Below are positions 1 to 7,639 of a DNA stretch of 15,203 bases, one piece after another (position 1 is the stretch's first letter; each line of letters begins with the position of its first letter). The stretch is from Porphyromonadaceae bacterium (lineage in GTDB: Bacteria > Bacteroidota > Bacteroidia > Bacteroidales > Dysgonomonadaceae). Location of the stretch: the NCBI GenBank assembly GCA_022840285.1, contig JALHIE010000038.1:1-15203 (forward strand), in the 5' to 3' direction. Below the pieces are notes generated by a model. The model was given only the letters and a program-made list of their open reading frames with translations. It ran no database searches and was not told the DNA's origin. Both the position numbers and the translations under genes were made by a program.

Positions 1-87
1 TTTCTTTTCCTCTTATGTTCTATTGAACGGGTACCAATATATATATCTTATATACTGCTTGTCATTAAAAAAACGTATATGAAAATC

Positions 88-98
88 TTTCAAAGAAC
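88..98 (-). promoter_or_regulatory. boxA-like antitermination element
   Basis: The minus strand reads GTTCTTTGAAA here, about 40 nt downstream of the predicted P2 start. It resembles the NusB/NusE-binding boxA found in bacterial rRNA leaders (E. coli type GCTCTTTAACA). The match and position are seen directly; the role is inferred from the context of tandem promoters and a long non-coding leader. Confidence 0.45.
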
Positions 99-141
99 GT
101 GAAATCGCTTTCAACAACTGCTTGTTTTCGGAAAGCGGATG

Positions 142-172
142 CAAAGGTAGAAACTATTTTTGAATTCACAAA
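142..172 (-). promoter_or_regulatory. Promoter P2, leftward, TTTG-N19-TACCTTTG
   Basis: On the minus strand TTTG (172-169) is separated by 19 nt from TACCTTTG (149-142), the same architecture and spacing as P1 about 166 bp upstream. Transcription would be expected to start near base 135 and run left through the boxA-like element at 98-88. The identical spacing in both promoters makes a chance match unlikely. Confidence 0.65.
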
Positions 173-307
173 ATAAAATCTGAAAATTTTTTGAAAAATA
201 TTTTCTCAACTTGATTTCCAGGCGATTCTACAACTTCAATTTTTCAACTTTTGCAACTTTATTTGTTATCTCAATAACAAATCCTTTCGATTATTGCGAA
301 AGGGATA

Positions 308-338
308 CAAAGATAGAGCATTTAATTTTATCAGCAAA
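308..338 (-). promoter_or_regulatory. Promoter P1, leftward, TTTG-N19-TATCTTTG
   Basis: Read on the minus strand, TTTG (338-335) is followed after exactly 19 nt by TATCTTTG (315-308), a full match to the Bacteroidota primary sigma-factor consensus (-33 TTTG, -7 TAnnTTTG). A/T tracts lie immediately upstream on the minus strand. It is the distal member of a tandem pair firing out of the left edge of the window. Confidence 0.65.
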
Positions 339-518
339 TTTTTTACCGCTTTTTTTATTTTTTTTATCAAGAAACCGTTTTGATTTTTTTCATATCCTAT
401 TTTAAGTCTATTTTTTTGATGGACCTGGCTTTTCAGCTCACATATAATAGCGGGCTATGTTGAAAAAATAAAAATTCAGAAAAGTTTCTATAATCAAACA
501 GGTCTCCGGAGAGGAAAT

Positions 519-1952
519 TTATTCCACGGAAACATGGGAGTGTCTGTTTATGATAGGTTTCACCTCAAAGGACAATTTCTCTCCTTTCCTTTCAACGTCA
601 ATATTCAGTGTATCTGGAGTGTTCCAGTCAATGTATTGATTGAAATTGAACAGGTACGAAAAACCGGCCTTGTATCTCTTCTTGTCGTTTATCTCCTTAG
701 AGACGCTGTTGTAGTGTATAATATCCCAATACATGGCATTTTGAAACCCGTTTGAATCTGTATATTTTGTAGCTGGATCGCGATATTTCATCGTTTCAGC
801 AATAAACCGCCGGTAACTGGAAGTAAGCGATGCAGCATCGTGGTTGAAATTATGGCCCTGCACCTTCATTATAACATCTCCCGCCTTAATCCCCGAGCGG
901 GCTGCCGGAGACCCGGCATCGACGGAAACCGCTGTTTTTAAATCGTTCAAATCGTAATTTATACCCGTATAATTAAAGCGTAGATATTTCACGTGATAAG
1001 TGGCTCTTTCCAGGTTCCCTGAATTGGGGAATTTACGCAATATCAAAGGGAGGTTCATCTCCAGATAGTCCAGCAACCCGTAGTTATCACTCAGTTTTTC
1101 TTTCACCTCGCTCTCCCAGACTAGCATCGATCTGCCGGGTTCCGTAAATTTCCGGTCATAAAACCGGTAGCCAAACTCCAGGTCGTACATTACATCATCA
1201 ATCCTTACAGGCTGAGTGGGATCAAAAACAGGAATCTTAACCATCCGGTTGTTACGGGTATCGAACCTCCAGGTTCCGGGGTAGGTTCCACGAGTCGGCG
1301 AGTCCGTCTTGAACATGGGATTATTCTGATAACTGTAAAAGGTTTGAATGATAAAATCAGGATCTTCACTGTCTCGCTTAAGACCGAGCTGAGACAGCAC
1401 CCTCACAAATATTGAATTAATACGCTCGTCCAGTTCCCGCGAACTTGCATCGGAAGGCGCAAAATCATAGGTCCGGTAATTAAAGAAGTCGGCATCAGGA
1501 TTTATGGCCGTCTTTACCGGAATAATGAATTTCCGGTCTTGAACATCCTCCAGGCTATAAAACGAAAAAACAGGAGCCAGCTGTGCTTCACTCAGTCCGT
1601 TCCTCGGCCTGCAATCCTTGGCAATGTGCATCGGCTTGAACGACGCTTCGAAGTTGCGGACGGATATCGACATATCGGAAGACTTCTCCATAAACCACGA
1701 CATGATGGTATGGGACGGCTTCAGGTAGGTTCCGTTTCCGTTCACTTCAAGAATAATGTCGTTGGTTTTTAAGCCGGCTTTTTCAGCGGGTGACCCGGGA
1801 GTAACCTCTGTCACGACAGGTTCATTATTGCCCCAGTTGGGATTGTTGCTTATTTTAAACGAGAATCCCAGGTTACAGGTGGTCTGATCATTTTGAGAAA
1901 AAACGGCAACGGATATTAGTAGAATAATGCATGCAGGTAATATTCGTTTCAT
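519..1952 (-). CDS. Secreted protein with two PDZ domains flanking a DUF4136-like domain
   Basis: This 477-aa protein is predicted to be exported; its function is unknown. An N-terminal Sec signal peptide (MKRILPACIILLISVAVFSQ) fixes the start at 1952: the frame is open further upstream to 2126, but that extension would bury the signal peptide and run through this gene's own promoter. Residues about 27-101 form a PDZ domain (GSPAEKAGLKTNDIILEVNG). Residues about 146-310 resemble DUF4136: an NYRTYDFAP strand, a LDERI helix, a DPDFII strand, then LVWESEVKEKL and a closing helix. A second PDZ starts near 318 (GSPAARSGIKAGDVIMKVQG), but its last strands (LNIDVERKGEKLSFEV, about 449-464) come only after an insertion of roughly 70 residues. 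No trypsin-like protease domain is visible, so it is not a DegP-type protease; a peptide- or envelope-protein-binding scaffold is a reasonable guess. It is transcribed alone, divergently from the YhcH gene. Confidence 0.85.
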   Translation of the reverse strand: MKRILPACIILLISVAVFSQNDQTTCNLGFSFKISNNPNWGNNEPVVTEVTPGSPAEKAGLKTNDIILEVNGNGTYLKPSHTIMSWFMEKSSDMSISVRNFEASFKPMHIAKDCRPRNGLSEAQLAPVFSFYSLEDVQDRKFIIPVKTAINPDADFFNYRTYDFAPSDASSRELDERINSIFVRVLSQLGLKRDSEDPDFIIQTFYSYQNNPMFKTDSPTRGTYPGTWRFDTRNNRMVKIPVFDPTQPVRIDDVMYDLEFGYRFYDRKFTEPGRSMLVWESEVKEKLSDNYGLLDYLEMNLPLILRKFPNSGNLERATYHVKYLRFNYTGINYDLNDLKTAVSVDAGSPAARSGIKAGDVIMKVQGHNFNHDAASLTSSYRRFIAETMKYRDPATKYTDSNGFQNAMYWDIIHYNSVSKEINDKKRYKAGFSYLFNFNQYIDWNTPDTLNIDVERKGEKLSFEVKPIINRHSHVSVE

Positions 1953-1974
1953 CGCAGTATCGTTTATCAAACAA

Positions 1975-1982
1975 CAAAGATA
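1975..1982 (-). promoter_or_regulatory. -7 box TATCTTTG of the PDZ protein gene
   Basis: A perfect TAnnTTTG box on the minus strand, ending 22 nt before the ATG at 1952. The -33 region at 19-nt spacing reads AGTTT, only a partial match. Its position between 1952 and 2126 supports the shorter start chosen for the PDZ protein and implies a very short 5' leader. Confidence 0.55.
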
Positions 1983-2056
1983 CGTTTTTTTTCTGATTGG
2001 AAACTGCGAGTCGCTTATTTTGAGAAAAAATGAAACTAAATGTTCATAAATTCCGT

Positions 2057-2064
2057 TATCTTTG
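2057..2064 (+). promoter_or_regulatory. -7 box TATCTTTG of the YhcH-branching enzyme pair
   Basis: A perfect TAnnTTTG box lies 30 nt before the ATG at 2095. No good TTTG -33 box is seen at the usual spacing. It is divergent from the box at 1975-1982, about 75 bp away, so both transcripts could share upstream control. Confidence 0.55.
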
Positions 2065-2094
2065 TGCAAATAAGATAAGAAAAAACGGATAGGT

Positions 2095-2544
2095 ATGATA
2101 TTGGACAACATAGAAAATGCACCCAATTATTTTGGGTTGAATCCCTTGTTTGAAAAGGCTTTCGAGTATGTTAGAGAATTGGATTTGAATAATTTGCAGG
2201 AAGGGACTACCGAGATAGAAGGACTATACCTGAAAGCGTCGGCCGTGAAGACCGTCTTGAAAAGCAAAACAGAAGCTAAACTGGAAATTCACAGAAAATT
2301 CATCGACATACAGATCCCTATCGCCCGGGAAGAAATTTTCGGATGGAAATCCTTGAAAAACCTGAAAGAACCGGCGCAGGAATACGACAGTCAAAACGAC
2401 TTTCAACTGTTTGACGATGAACCGTCCACTTTCGTCCACGTGCGCCCCGGCGAATTTGTTATTTTTTCGCCCGAAGACGCACACGCCCCGCTTATCGGCG
2501 AAGGCATCACCCGAAAACTCATCCTGAAAGTTGCTGTTTTATAA
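2095..2544 (+). CDS. YhcH/YjgK/YiaL family protein (DUF386, cupin-like)
   Basis: A 149-aa cytoplasmic protein of the YhcH/YjgK/YiaL family, the normal length for a single-domain member. The family has a cupin-like beta-barrel fold. Some relatives are implicated in sialic-acid or other sugar catabolism and one E. coli member (TabA) in biofilm control, but the biochemical role is poorly defined. The hallmark is EIHRKFIDIQIPI (residues 64-76), with Glu64 and His66 as likely metal ligands. A second conserved block near the C-terminus, GEFVIFSPEDAHAP, supplies His130. No signal peptide is present. The start is the first ATG after the promoter at 2057-2064. The stop lies 23 nt before the branching enzyme start, so the two are probably co-transcribed. 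Family assignment is firm; a link to sugar metabolism rests on that neighbour and on the family's history. Confidence 0.9.
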   Translation: MILDNIENAPNYFGLNPLFEKAFEYVRELDLNNLQEGTTEIEGLYLKASAVKTVLKSKTEAKLEIHRKFIDIQIPIAREEIFGWKSLKNLKEPAQEYDSQNDFQLFDDEPSTFVHVRPGEFVIFSPEDAHAPLIGEGITRKLILKVAVL

Positions 2545-2567
2545 CTATTTTAATTGTCGAGTAATTC

Positions 2568-4574
2568 ATGTTGGATATTGTAAAAAATGACCCTTGGCTT
2601 AAACCTTTTATCCGAAGTATAGAAGACCGGAACAACCGCTTTTTGAGAAAAGAAAAAGAGTTGACGCGAAACGGGAAAATCGGGTTATCGGACTTCGCCA
2701 CCGGACATCTATACTTTGGGCTACACAAAACAACTACCGGATGGGTTTTTCGGGAGTGGGCACCGAACGCTACCGATATTTTTCTAATCGGTACTTTCAG
2801 CAACTGGCAACGGATGGAACCGTACCGGTTGAAAAAATTGGAAAACGGTGTCTGGGAAATAAAAATTCCGCAGGAACAGATTCATCACCAAGACTTGTAC
2901 AAACTCTTTGTCAGCTGGGAGGGCGGAACCGGTGAACGGATTCCCGCCTGGAGCCGCAGGGTTGTACAAGACGCGCAAACACATATATTCAGTGCACAGG
3001 TATGGGAGCCTGAAACGTCCTACTCTTTCAGGATAACCGATTTTAAACCCGACACATCACCGCTCCTAATTTATGAATGTCACGTCGGGATGGCTACCGC
3101 AGAAGAAAGGGTGGGCACCTACAACGAGTTCAGGGAGAACGTGCTGCCGCGGATCAGGAATAGCGGTTACAATGCGATTCAATTAATGGCTATTCAGGAG
3201 CATCCCTATTACGGCTCGTTTGGCTACCACGTATCCAATTTCTTTGCTCCTACGTCGCGTTGCGGCACACCCGATGAACTTCGTCAATTAATTGATGCTG
3301 CGCACGAAATGGGAATCGCTGTGATTATGGACATTGTACATTCGCATGCGGTGAAGAACGAAACGGAAGGGATTGCCCGTCTTGACGGTTCATACGACCT
3401 CTATTTTCCAAGCGATCCCGTTCGCAGAAACCATCCGGCATGGGATTCGCTTTGCTTTGATTACGGCAAAAACGAAGTACTCCATTTCCTGCTTTCAAAC
3501 TGCAAATACTGGATGGAAGAATATCGATTCGACGGCTTCCGTTTTGATGGGGTAACCTCCATGTTGTATTACAGCCATGGCCTGGAAGAAAGTTTCACCC
3601 GGTATGACGATTATTACAACGACAGGCAGGATCCCGATGCCATCTGTTACCTGACACTGGCCAACAAGCTCATTCACGAAGTAAATCCCAATGCCATTAC
3701 CATTGCCGAAGAAGTGAGCGGCATGCCCGGCCTGGGATTAGACATTAAATCGGGGGGGTACGGTTTTGATTACCGGATGGCAATGAATATCCCCGATTTC
3801 TGGATCAAAACCATCAAGGAACGAAAAGATGAAGAGTGGCATCCCACTGCCATCTGGTGGGAAACGACCAATCGTCGTGCCGACGAAAAAACAATCTCTT
3901 ACGTGGAAAGTCACGACCAGGCATTGGTAGGAGACAAGACCATTATTTTCAGACTAATAGATGCCGACATGTATTGGTTCATGTCGAAGCTGATAAGCAG
4001 CTCGTTCCGGGTTGACAGGGGTATGGCGCTACACAAAATGATCCGGCTGGTTACTGCTACCACCATCAACGGAGGCTACCTGAATTTTATGGGCAACGAG
4101 TTCGGTCATCCGGAATGGATTGATTTTCCACGCGAGGGGAATAACTGGTCTCACAAATATGCCCGACGCCAATGGCAATTGGCTGATGACCAAAACCTCA
4201 AGTACCATTACCTGGGCGACTTTGACAAAGCGATGATCAATCTTATAAAGTCTATCCCCGGCTTTCAGGCCACGCCTATCACGAAAATATGGGACAAGGA
4301 CGGCGACAACGTACTGGCCTATATGCGAAAAAAATTGTTGTTTGTCTTCAACTTCCATCCGGAAAAATCGTTTAGCGATTACGGCATGCTGGTTCCTGAA
4401 GGCGAATACAGTATTATCCTCAACACTGACGACCGGCGGTTCGGCGGTTTCGGACTCAACGACGATACCGTTCATCATTTCACGCATTACGATCCTATAT
4501 ACGCAAAAGAGGGAAAAGGCTGGATCCAGACATACCTGCCTGCCCGTTCGGCCCTTGTGTTAAAGAAATTATGA
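2568..4574 (+). CDS. glgB: 1,4-alpha-glucan (glycogen) branching enzyme, GH13, eukaryote-like type
   Basis: A 668-aa cytoplasmic enzyme that makes alpha-1,6 branches by cutting an alpha-1,4-glucan chain and transferring it. An N-terminal CBM48-like domain (residues about 40-145, FREWAPNATDIFLIGTFSNW) precedes the GH13 (beta/alpha)8 barrel. Visible catalytic elements are MDIVHSH (254-260), DGFRFDGV with Asp327 as nucleophile, AEEVSGMPG with Glu381 as acid/base, and ESHDQALVGDKT with His449 and Asp450. The C-terminal all-beta domain runs from about 570 to 668. The wording of these motifs, notably DGFRFDGVTSML and ESHDQALVGDK, matches eukaryotic branching enzymes more than the E. coli GlgB type, pointing to GH13 subfamily 8. 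The length also fits that group. It follows the YhcH gene by 23 nt with no promoter between. No other glycogen gene lies nearby. The symbol is by function rather than by orthology to E. coli glgB. Confidence 0.95.
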   Translation: MLDIVKNDPWLKPFIRSIEDRNNRFLRKEKELTRNGKIGLSDFATGHLYFGLHKTTTGWVFREWAPNATDIFLIGTFSNWQRMEPYRLKKLENGVWEIKIPQEQIHHQDLYKLFVSWEGGTGERIPAWSRRVVQDAQTHIFSAQVWEPETSYSFRITDFKPDTSPLLIYECHVGMATAEERVGTYNEFRENVLPRIRNSGYNAIQLMAIQEHPYYGSFGYHVSNFFAPTSRCGTPDELRQLIDAAHEMGIAVIMDIVHSHAVKNETEGIARLDGSYDLYFPSDPVRRNHPAWDSLCFDYGKNEVLHFLLSNCKYWMEEYRFDGFRFDGVTSMLYYSHGLEESFTRYDDYYNDRQDPDAICYLTLANKLIHEVNPNAITIAEEVSGMPGLGLDIKSGGYGFDYRMAMNIPDFWIKTIKERKDEEWHPTAIWWETTNRRADEKTISYVESHDQALVGDKTIIFRLIDADMYWFMSKLISSSFRVDRGMALHKMIRLVTATTINGGYLNFMGNEFGHPEWIDFPREGNNWSHKYARRQWQLADDQNLKYHYLGDFDKAMINLIKSIPGFQATPITKIWDKDGDNVLAYMRKKLLFVFNFHPEKSFSDYGMLVPEGEYSIILNTDDRRFGGFGLNDDTVHHFTHYDPIYAKEGKGWIQTYLPARSALVLKKL

Positions 4575-4691
4575 CTCCTTGTCCCTCAAGGGATCTCGGA
4601 AAATAATCTTACTAAAACGTCGCATTTTCTTCGTTTACGATTCGGAAAATCCGGGACCAGCAAGAAAAGTTGTTTTAACAAATTTATAACA

Positions 4692-5726
4692 ATGAATACT
4701 AACGCTAATAAACTGCACGCCGCCCAATCTCCTGAGAAAGGTTTAGGGGCAGCCTTATATCCTTTAAAGTTTAAACCGATCCTCAGACCGATGATTTGGG
4801 GCGGTTCCGATATCTGCAAATTTAAAAATATTGAGCCTGTACAAGACGGTATAGGAGAAAGTTGGGAGATATCGGGCGTGAGAGGCAGCTTGTCCGTTGT
4901 CGACAATGGTGAGTTAGCGGGAAAATCGATCGATGAAGTTCTCCGGATCAACAGAGACCGGCTAGTGGGGAAAAAAGTATATGAAAAATTTGGCGACACC
5001 TTTCCACTCCTGATTAAATTTATCGATGCGCGTGACGATCTTTCCATTCAAGTTCATCCGGACGATAAGCTGGCAAAAGAACGACACAACTCTTTCGGAA
5101 AAACAGAAATGTGGTACGTGATAAAAGCAACATCCGATGCATACCTCTATTCAGGGTTTTCGACCCCGATAACCTCCGGAGAATATATTGAAACCATAGA
5201 GAACAACACCTTTACCGATAAACTTAAAAGATACAACGTAAAAACAGGCGATGTGTTTTTCCTGCCCGCGGGCAGGGTGCATGCCATCGGAGCAGGATGC
5301 TTCATTGCCGAAATTCAGCAAACATCAAACCTCACATACCGCATATACGATTACAACAGAAAAGACGCACAGGGAAACTTGCGCGAGTTGCACACGGAAT
5401 TAGCAAAAGAAGCAATCGACTACCGGGTGTATGGTGACTATCGAACCGAATACTCTGCACGCCCCAACCAACCGGTAAAACTGGTTTCGTGCGAATACTT
5501 CACGACTACCCTGTTGGAAATGGATATCCCGATGACTCGGCACTACAAGGCTCTTGACTCTTTTGTGATCTACATTTGTATGCAGGGACATTGTACGCTG
5601 AAAGACAATAAAGGGAATTCGCTTTTTATCGGGCAGGGAGAGACCGTGCTGGTTCCGGCCGATACCGAATCAACCTTAATTATTCCCAGTGAAACGACAA
5701 AGATATTGGAAACATTTATAAAATAG
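4692..5726 (+). CDS. manA: Mannose-6-phosphate isomerase, class I
   Basis: A 344-aa cytoplasmic zinc enzyme interconverting mannose 6-phosphate and fructose 6-phosphate, linking mannose use and GDP-sugar synthesis to glycolysis. The zinc ligands are all visible: Gln120 and His122 in QVHPDD, Glu139 in KTEMWYV, and His197 in GRVHAIG. The active-site region LTYRIYDYNR with Arg217 is also present, and a C-terminal cupin-like half completes the short bacterial form. The start at 4692 leaves about 22 residues before the conserved LYPLKFKPI block, a modest extra N-terminus. The next Met (34) lies inside the conserved RPMIWGG motif, so a later start is unlikely. The 117-bp gap after the branching enzyme has no recognisable TAnnTTTG box, so the promoter is unclear. 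It heads a run of five closely spaced genes, with ferrochelatase 16 nt downstream. Confidence 0.95.
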   Translation: MNTNANKLHAAQSPEKGLGAALYPLKFKPILRPMIWGGSDICKFKNIEPVQDGIGESWEISGVRGSLSVVDNGELAGKSIDEVLRINRDRLVGKKVYEKFGDTFPLLIKFIDARDDLSIQVHPDDKLAKERHNSFGKTEMWYVIKATSDAYLYSGFSTPITSGEYIETIENNTFTDKLKRYNVKTGDVFFLPAGRVHAIGAGCFIAEIQQTSNLTYRIYDYNRKDAQGNLRELHTELAKEAIDYRVYGDYRTEYSARPNQPVKLVSCEYFTTTLLEMDIPMTRHYKALDSFVIYICMQGHCTLKDNKGNSLFIGQGETVLVPADTESTLIIPSETTKILETFIK

Positions 5727-5742
5727 CTTCACCTGTACGTTT

Positions 5743-6708
5743 ATGCGCGGTATTTTATTGATAAATATTGGAACTCCGGCTACCTGCAGTAAAGAAGCCG
5801 TAAGAAAATTTGTGGGTGATATGCTGAGCGATCCGCTTGTTACCGGTAAGCCTGGATGGGTTTCCAGCTTTCTGGCAAAAAAAATCGTTGCTCCGGCTTC
5901 ATCCGGCAGGTCGTTTAAAAAATACAACCAAATCTGGCGAAAAGAAGAGCCTGAGGTCTCTCCCATGATCTATTTCATGCGGAAACTGGCCCAATCGCTG
6001 GAAGAGAAAAAAAACGTCCCCGTGGAAATTGCCATGCGGTACGGTGAACCGGCGATTGAGCAAGCGTTGAAAAACCTGGAAAAAAAATGTCCGCTCCTCC
6101 ACGAAGTTGTGGTATTCCCCATGTATCCGCATTACGCCCAATCCACCACAAAAACAACAATTGATGAAATCGGAAGAATTTTTTACAAACGACCCCATTC
6201 CTATCGGTTAAAACTCGTTGAGCCCTACTTTAATCATCCGGCATTTATACATGCTCTTGTAAAAAACGCCGAGCCCTATCTGAAAGATATCGACAAACTG
6301 GTATTCAGTTATCATAGCTTACCCGTTCATCAGGTAGAAGAAGCCTGGAAAAAGGGAAAAGAGTTCGACTACGTGTACCAGTTGAAAGAAACCAATCGGT
6401 TGTTTTGTGAAAAGCTCAACATCCAATTGCAATATACGTTTCTTCTGTATGCATCACAACGCGGCAACAATTGGCTGAAACCTTTTTTAGATACAGATAT
6501 TTCCGATTTGCCCCGGCTGGGATGGAAGAAAGTAGCAGTAATTGCCCCCGGCTTTCCGGTGGATAACCTGGAGACATTGTTCGACATCGACATTCAAGCT
6601 CGCAAACTGTTTATGAAAGCCGGAGGCGAGAGTTTTATCTTTGTTCCTTCGCTTAATAATTCCGATGAATGGATAGAAGCGATTTGGAAAATAACCGTAG
6701 GAGTTTAA
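5743..6708 (+). CDS. hemH: Ferrochelatase
   Basis: A 321-aa enzyme that inserts Fe2+ into protoporphyrin IX, the last step of protohaem synthesis, at or near the inner face of the cytoplasmic membrane. Recognisable motifs in order are LLINIGTP at the N-terminus, MRYGEPAI (98-105), PMYPHYAQSTT (126-136), YHSLP with the catalytic His191, ASQRGNNWLKP (237-247), and PGFPVDNLETL with the conserved Glu277. There is no C-terminal 2Fe-2S extension, as in most Gram-negative forms. The start ATG is 16 nt after the manA stop, and the following gene starts 6 nt after its stop, so co-transcription is likely. Many Bacteroidales keep hemH while lacking most of the haem pathway and taking up porphyrins instead. 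No other haem gene is in this window, but that alone does not show auxotrophy. Confidence 0.95.
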   Translation: MRGILLINIGTPATCSKEAVRKFVGDMLSDPLVTGKPGWVSSFLAKKIVAPASSGRSFKKYNQIWRKEEPEVSPMIYFMRKLAQSLEEKKNVPVEIAMRYGEPAIEQALKNLEKKCPLLHEVVVFPMYPHYAQSTTKTTIDEIGRIFYKRPHSYRLKLVEPYFNHPAFIHALVKNAEPYLKDIDKLVFSYHSLPVHQVEEAWKKGKEFDYVYQLKETNRLFCEKLNIQLQYTFLLYASQRGNNWLKPFLDTDISDLPRLGWKKVAVIAPGFPVDNLETLFDIDIQARKLFMKAGGESFIFVPSLNNSDEWIEAIWKITVGV

Positions 6709-6714
6709 GATACA

Positions 6715-7635
6715 ATGAAACATTTTTATTTGCTTTTTCTGTACACGCTTTGTTCATTTTCTGTGCTTTCGCAAGCGCCAAAGAATCTGGAGAGCGAATT
6801 GGTTCTGCTCAACGTGAAAACCGGAAAGGAGAAAGTCATCTTGCGGGAGAAACGCCATTTCGAAGCACCTAACTGGTCCCGAGACGGGAAATACCTCATA
6901 ATCAACTCCGGTGGAAAATTGGAAAAAATATCGGTTAAAGGTGAAAAGCTCGGCATTATCGATACCGGACCTGCTGACCGATGCAACAACGATCACGGTC
7001 TTTCATTCGACGGCAAATGGCTGATTATAAGTCATAACGACTCAAGAGTCACGTCACCGGGAGGAAGTTCGCGTATCTTTATTCTTCCCTCGAACGGCGG
7101 CATCCCCCGATTAATCACCGCTGGTCATCCGAGTTACTGGCACGGCATCAGCCCCGATAATCAGTGGGTTGCTTATTGCGCCATGCGTAACGGCCAGTGG
7201 GATATTTACAAAACCCACGTTATCATTGACGAAGAGATCAGGTTGACAGACGCCGACGGATTAGATGATGGTCCGGAGTACAGCTACGACGGACAATGGA
7301 TCTATTTCAACAGCCACCGTACCGGACGAATGCATATCTACCGGATGCGTCCCGATGGAAGCGAACAGACCCAACTAACCTTTGACGAGTACGATAACTG
7401 GTTCCCGCATCCCGGTCCCGACAACAAAAGCATCGCTTATATCGCCTATATCGAAGACCAGAAAGGAGGACATCCGTTCGGAAAAGAGGTAAAACTTCGC
7501 TTACTGGATATGGTATCAAAGAGTGTCCGCGACCTGACCCCCGTTTTTTACGGCGGACAGGGAACGATCAATGTGCATAGCTGGTCGCCCGATGGCAGCA
7601 GCATTGCTTTTGTAAGGTATACCGATAACGACTGA
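6715..7635 (+). CDS. Secreted TolB-like (PD40) beta-propeller protein
   Basis: A 306-aa exported protein; its partner is unknown. A Sec signal peptide (about residues 1-20, ending FSVLSQ) precedes at least five PD40/WD40-like repeats of the type found in TolB. These are WSRDGKYLII (54-63), LSFDGKWLII (96-105), ISPDNQWVAY (145-154), YSYDGQWIYFNS (189-200) followed by GRMHIYRMRPDGSEQTQLT, GPDNKSIAYIAY (234-245), and WSPDGSSIAFV (290-300). Five to six blades are consistent with a single small propeller filling the whole mature protein. No Tol or Pal partner and no TolB N-terminal domain are present, so this is not orthologous TolB. It may be a periplasmic binding or scaffold protein. It starts 6 nt after hemH and ends 4 nt before the DUF72 gene, so it appears translationally linked to both. 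Confidence 0.85.
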   Translation: MKHFYLLFLYTLCSFSVLSQAPKNLESELVLLNVKTGKEKVILREKRHFEAPNWSRDGKYLIINSGGKLEKISVKGEKLGIIDTGPADRCNNDHGLSFDGKWLIISHNDSRVTSPGGSSRIFILPSNGGIPRLITAGHPSYWHGISPDNQWVAYCAMRNGQWDIYKTHVIIDEEIRLTDADGLDDGPEYSYDGQWIYFNSHRTGRMHIYRMRPDGSEQTQLTFDEYDNWFPHPGPDNKSIAYIAYIEDQKGGHPFGKEVKLRLLDMVSKSVRDLTPVFYGGQGTINVHSWSPDGSSIAFVRYTDND

Positions 7636-7639
7636 CGAC

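Larger units (their letters stand above)
1..518 (-). other. Gene-free A/T-rich leader, probably upstream of a leftward rRNA operon
   Basis: No credible coding sequence lies in this stretch. It is very A/T-rich, with long T tracts on the plus strand around 340-370, which are A tracts upstream of the leftward promoters and resemble UP elements. On the minus strand it carries two complete Bacteroidota promoters in tandem (308-338 and 142-172) and, just downstream of the second, a boxA-like GTTCTTTGAAA (88-98). Tandem strong promoters followed by a boxA and a long untranslated leader are the known arrangement before rRNA operons. That the transcribed gene is 16S rRNA is inference, because the gene itself lies left of base 1. 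A highly expressed protein or tRNA operon is the alternative. I see no clear terminator for the gene ending at 519. Confidence 0.5.

Noticed and set aside
211..405. 64-aa open frame on the plus strand in the left A/T-rich region
   Set aside because: Very Phe-rich low-complexity translation over T tracts, no homology I recognise, and it lies antisense across a canonical leftward promoter.
431..470. Short ATAGC/GCTAT inverted repeat in the left region as a terminator for the PDZ gene
   Set aside because: Only 5 bp with a 2-nt loop, which is sterically poor, and no T run following on the minus strand.
503..512. Palindrome TCTCCGGAGA just after the PDZ gene stop, as a terminator or operator
   Set aside because: No loop and no U-tract on the minus strand; a 10-bp palindrome alone is weak evidence.
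1953..2126. N-terminal extension of the PDZ protein gene to an upstream ATG at 2126
   Set aside because: It would place a signal peptide 58 residues inside the protein, overlap the YhcH start, and run through the gene's own -7 box at 1975-1982.
4029..4487. 152-aa antisense open frame within the branching enzyme gene
   Set aside because: Lies wholly opposite a well-supported conserved gene, with no recognisable domain; typical shadow frame.
4577..4591. CCTTG-TCCCT-CAAGG hairpin after the branching enzyme gene as a terminator
   Set aside because: The 5-bp stem is not followed by a T tract, so intrinsic termination is not supported.
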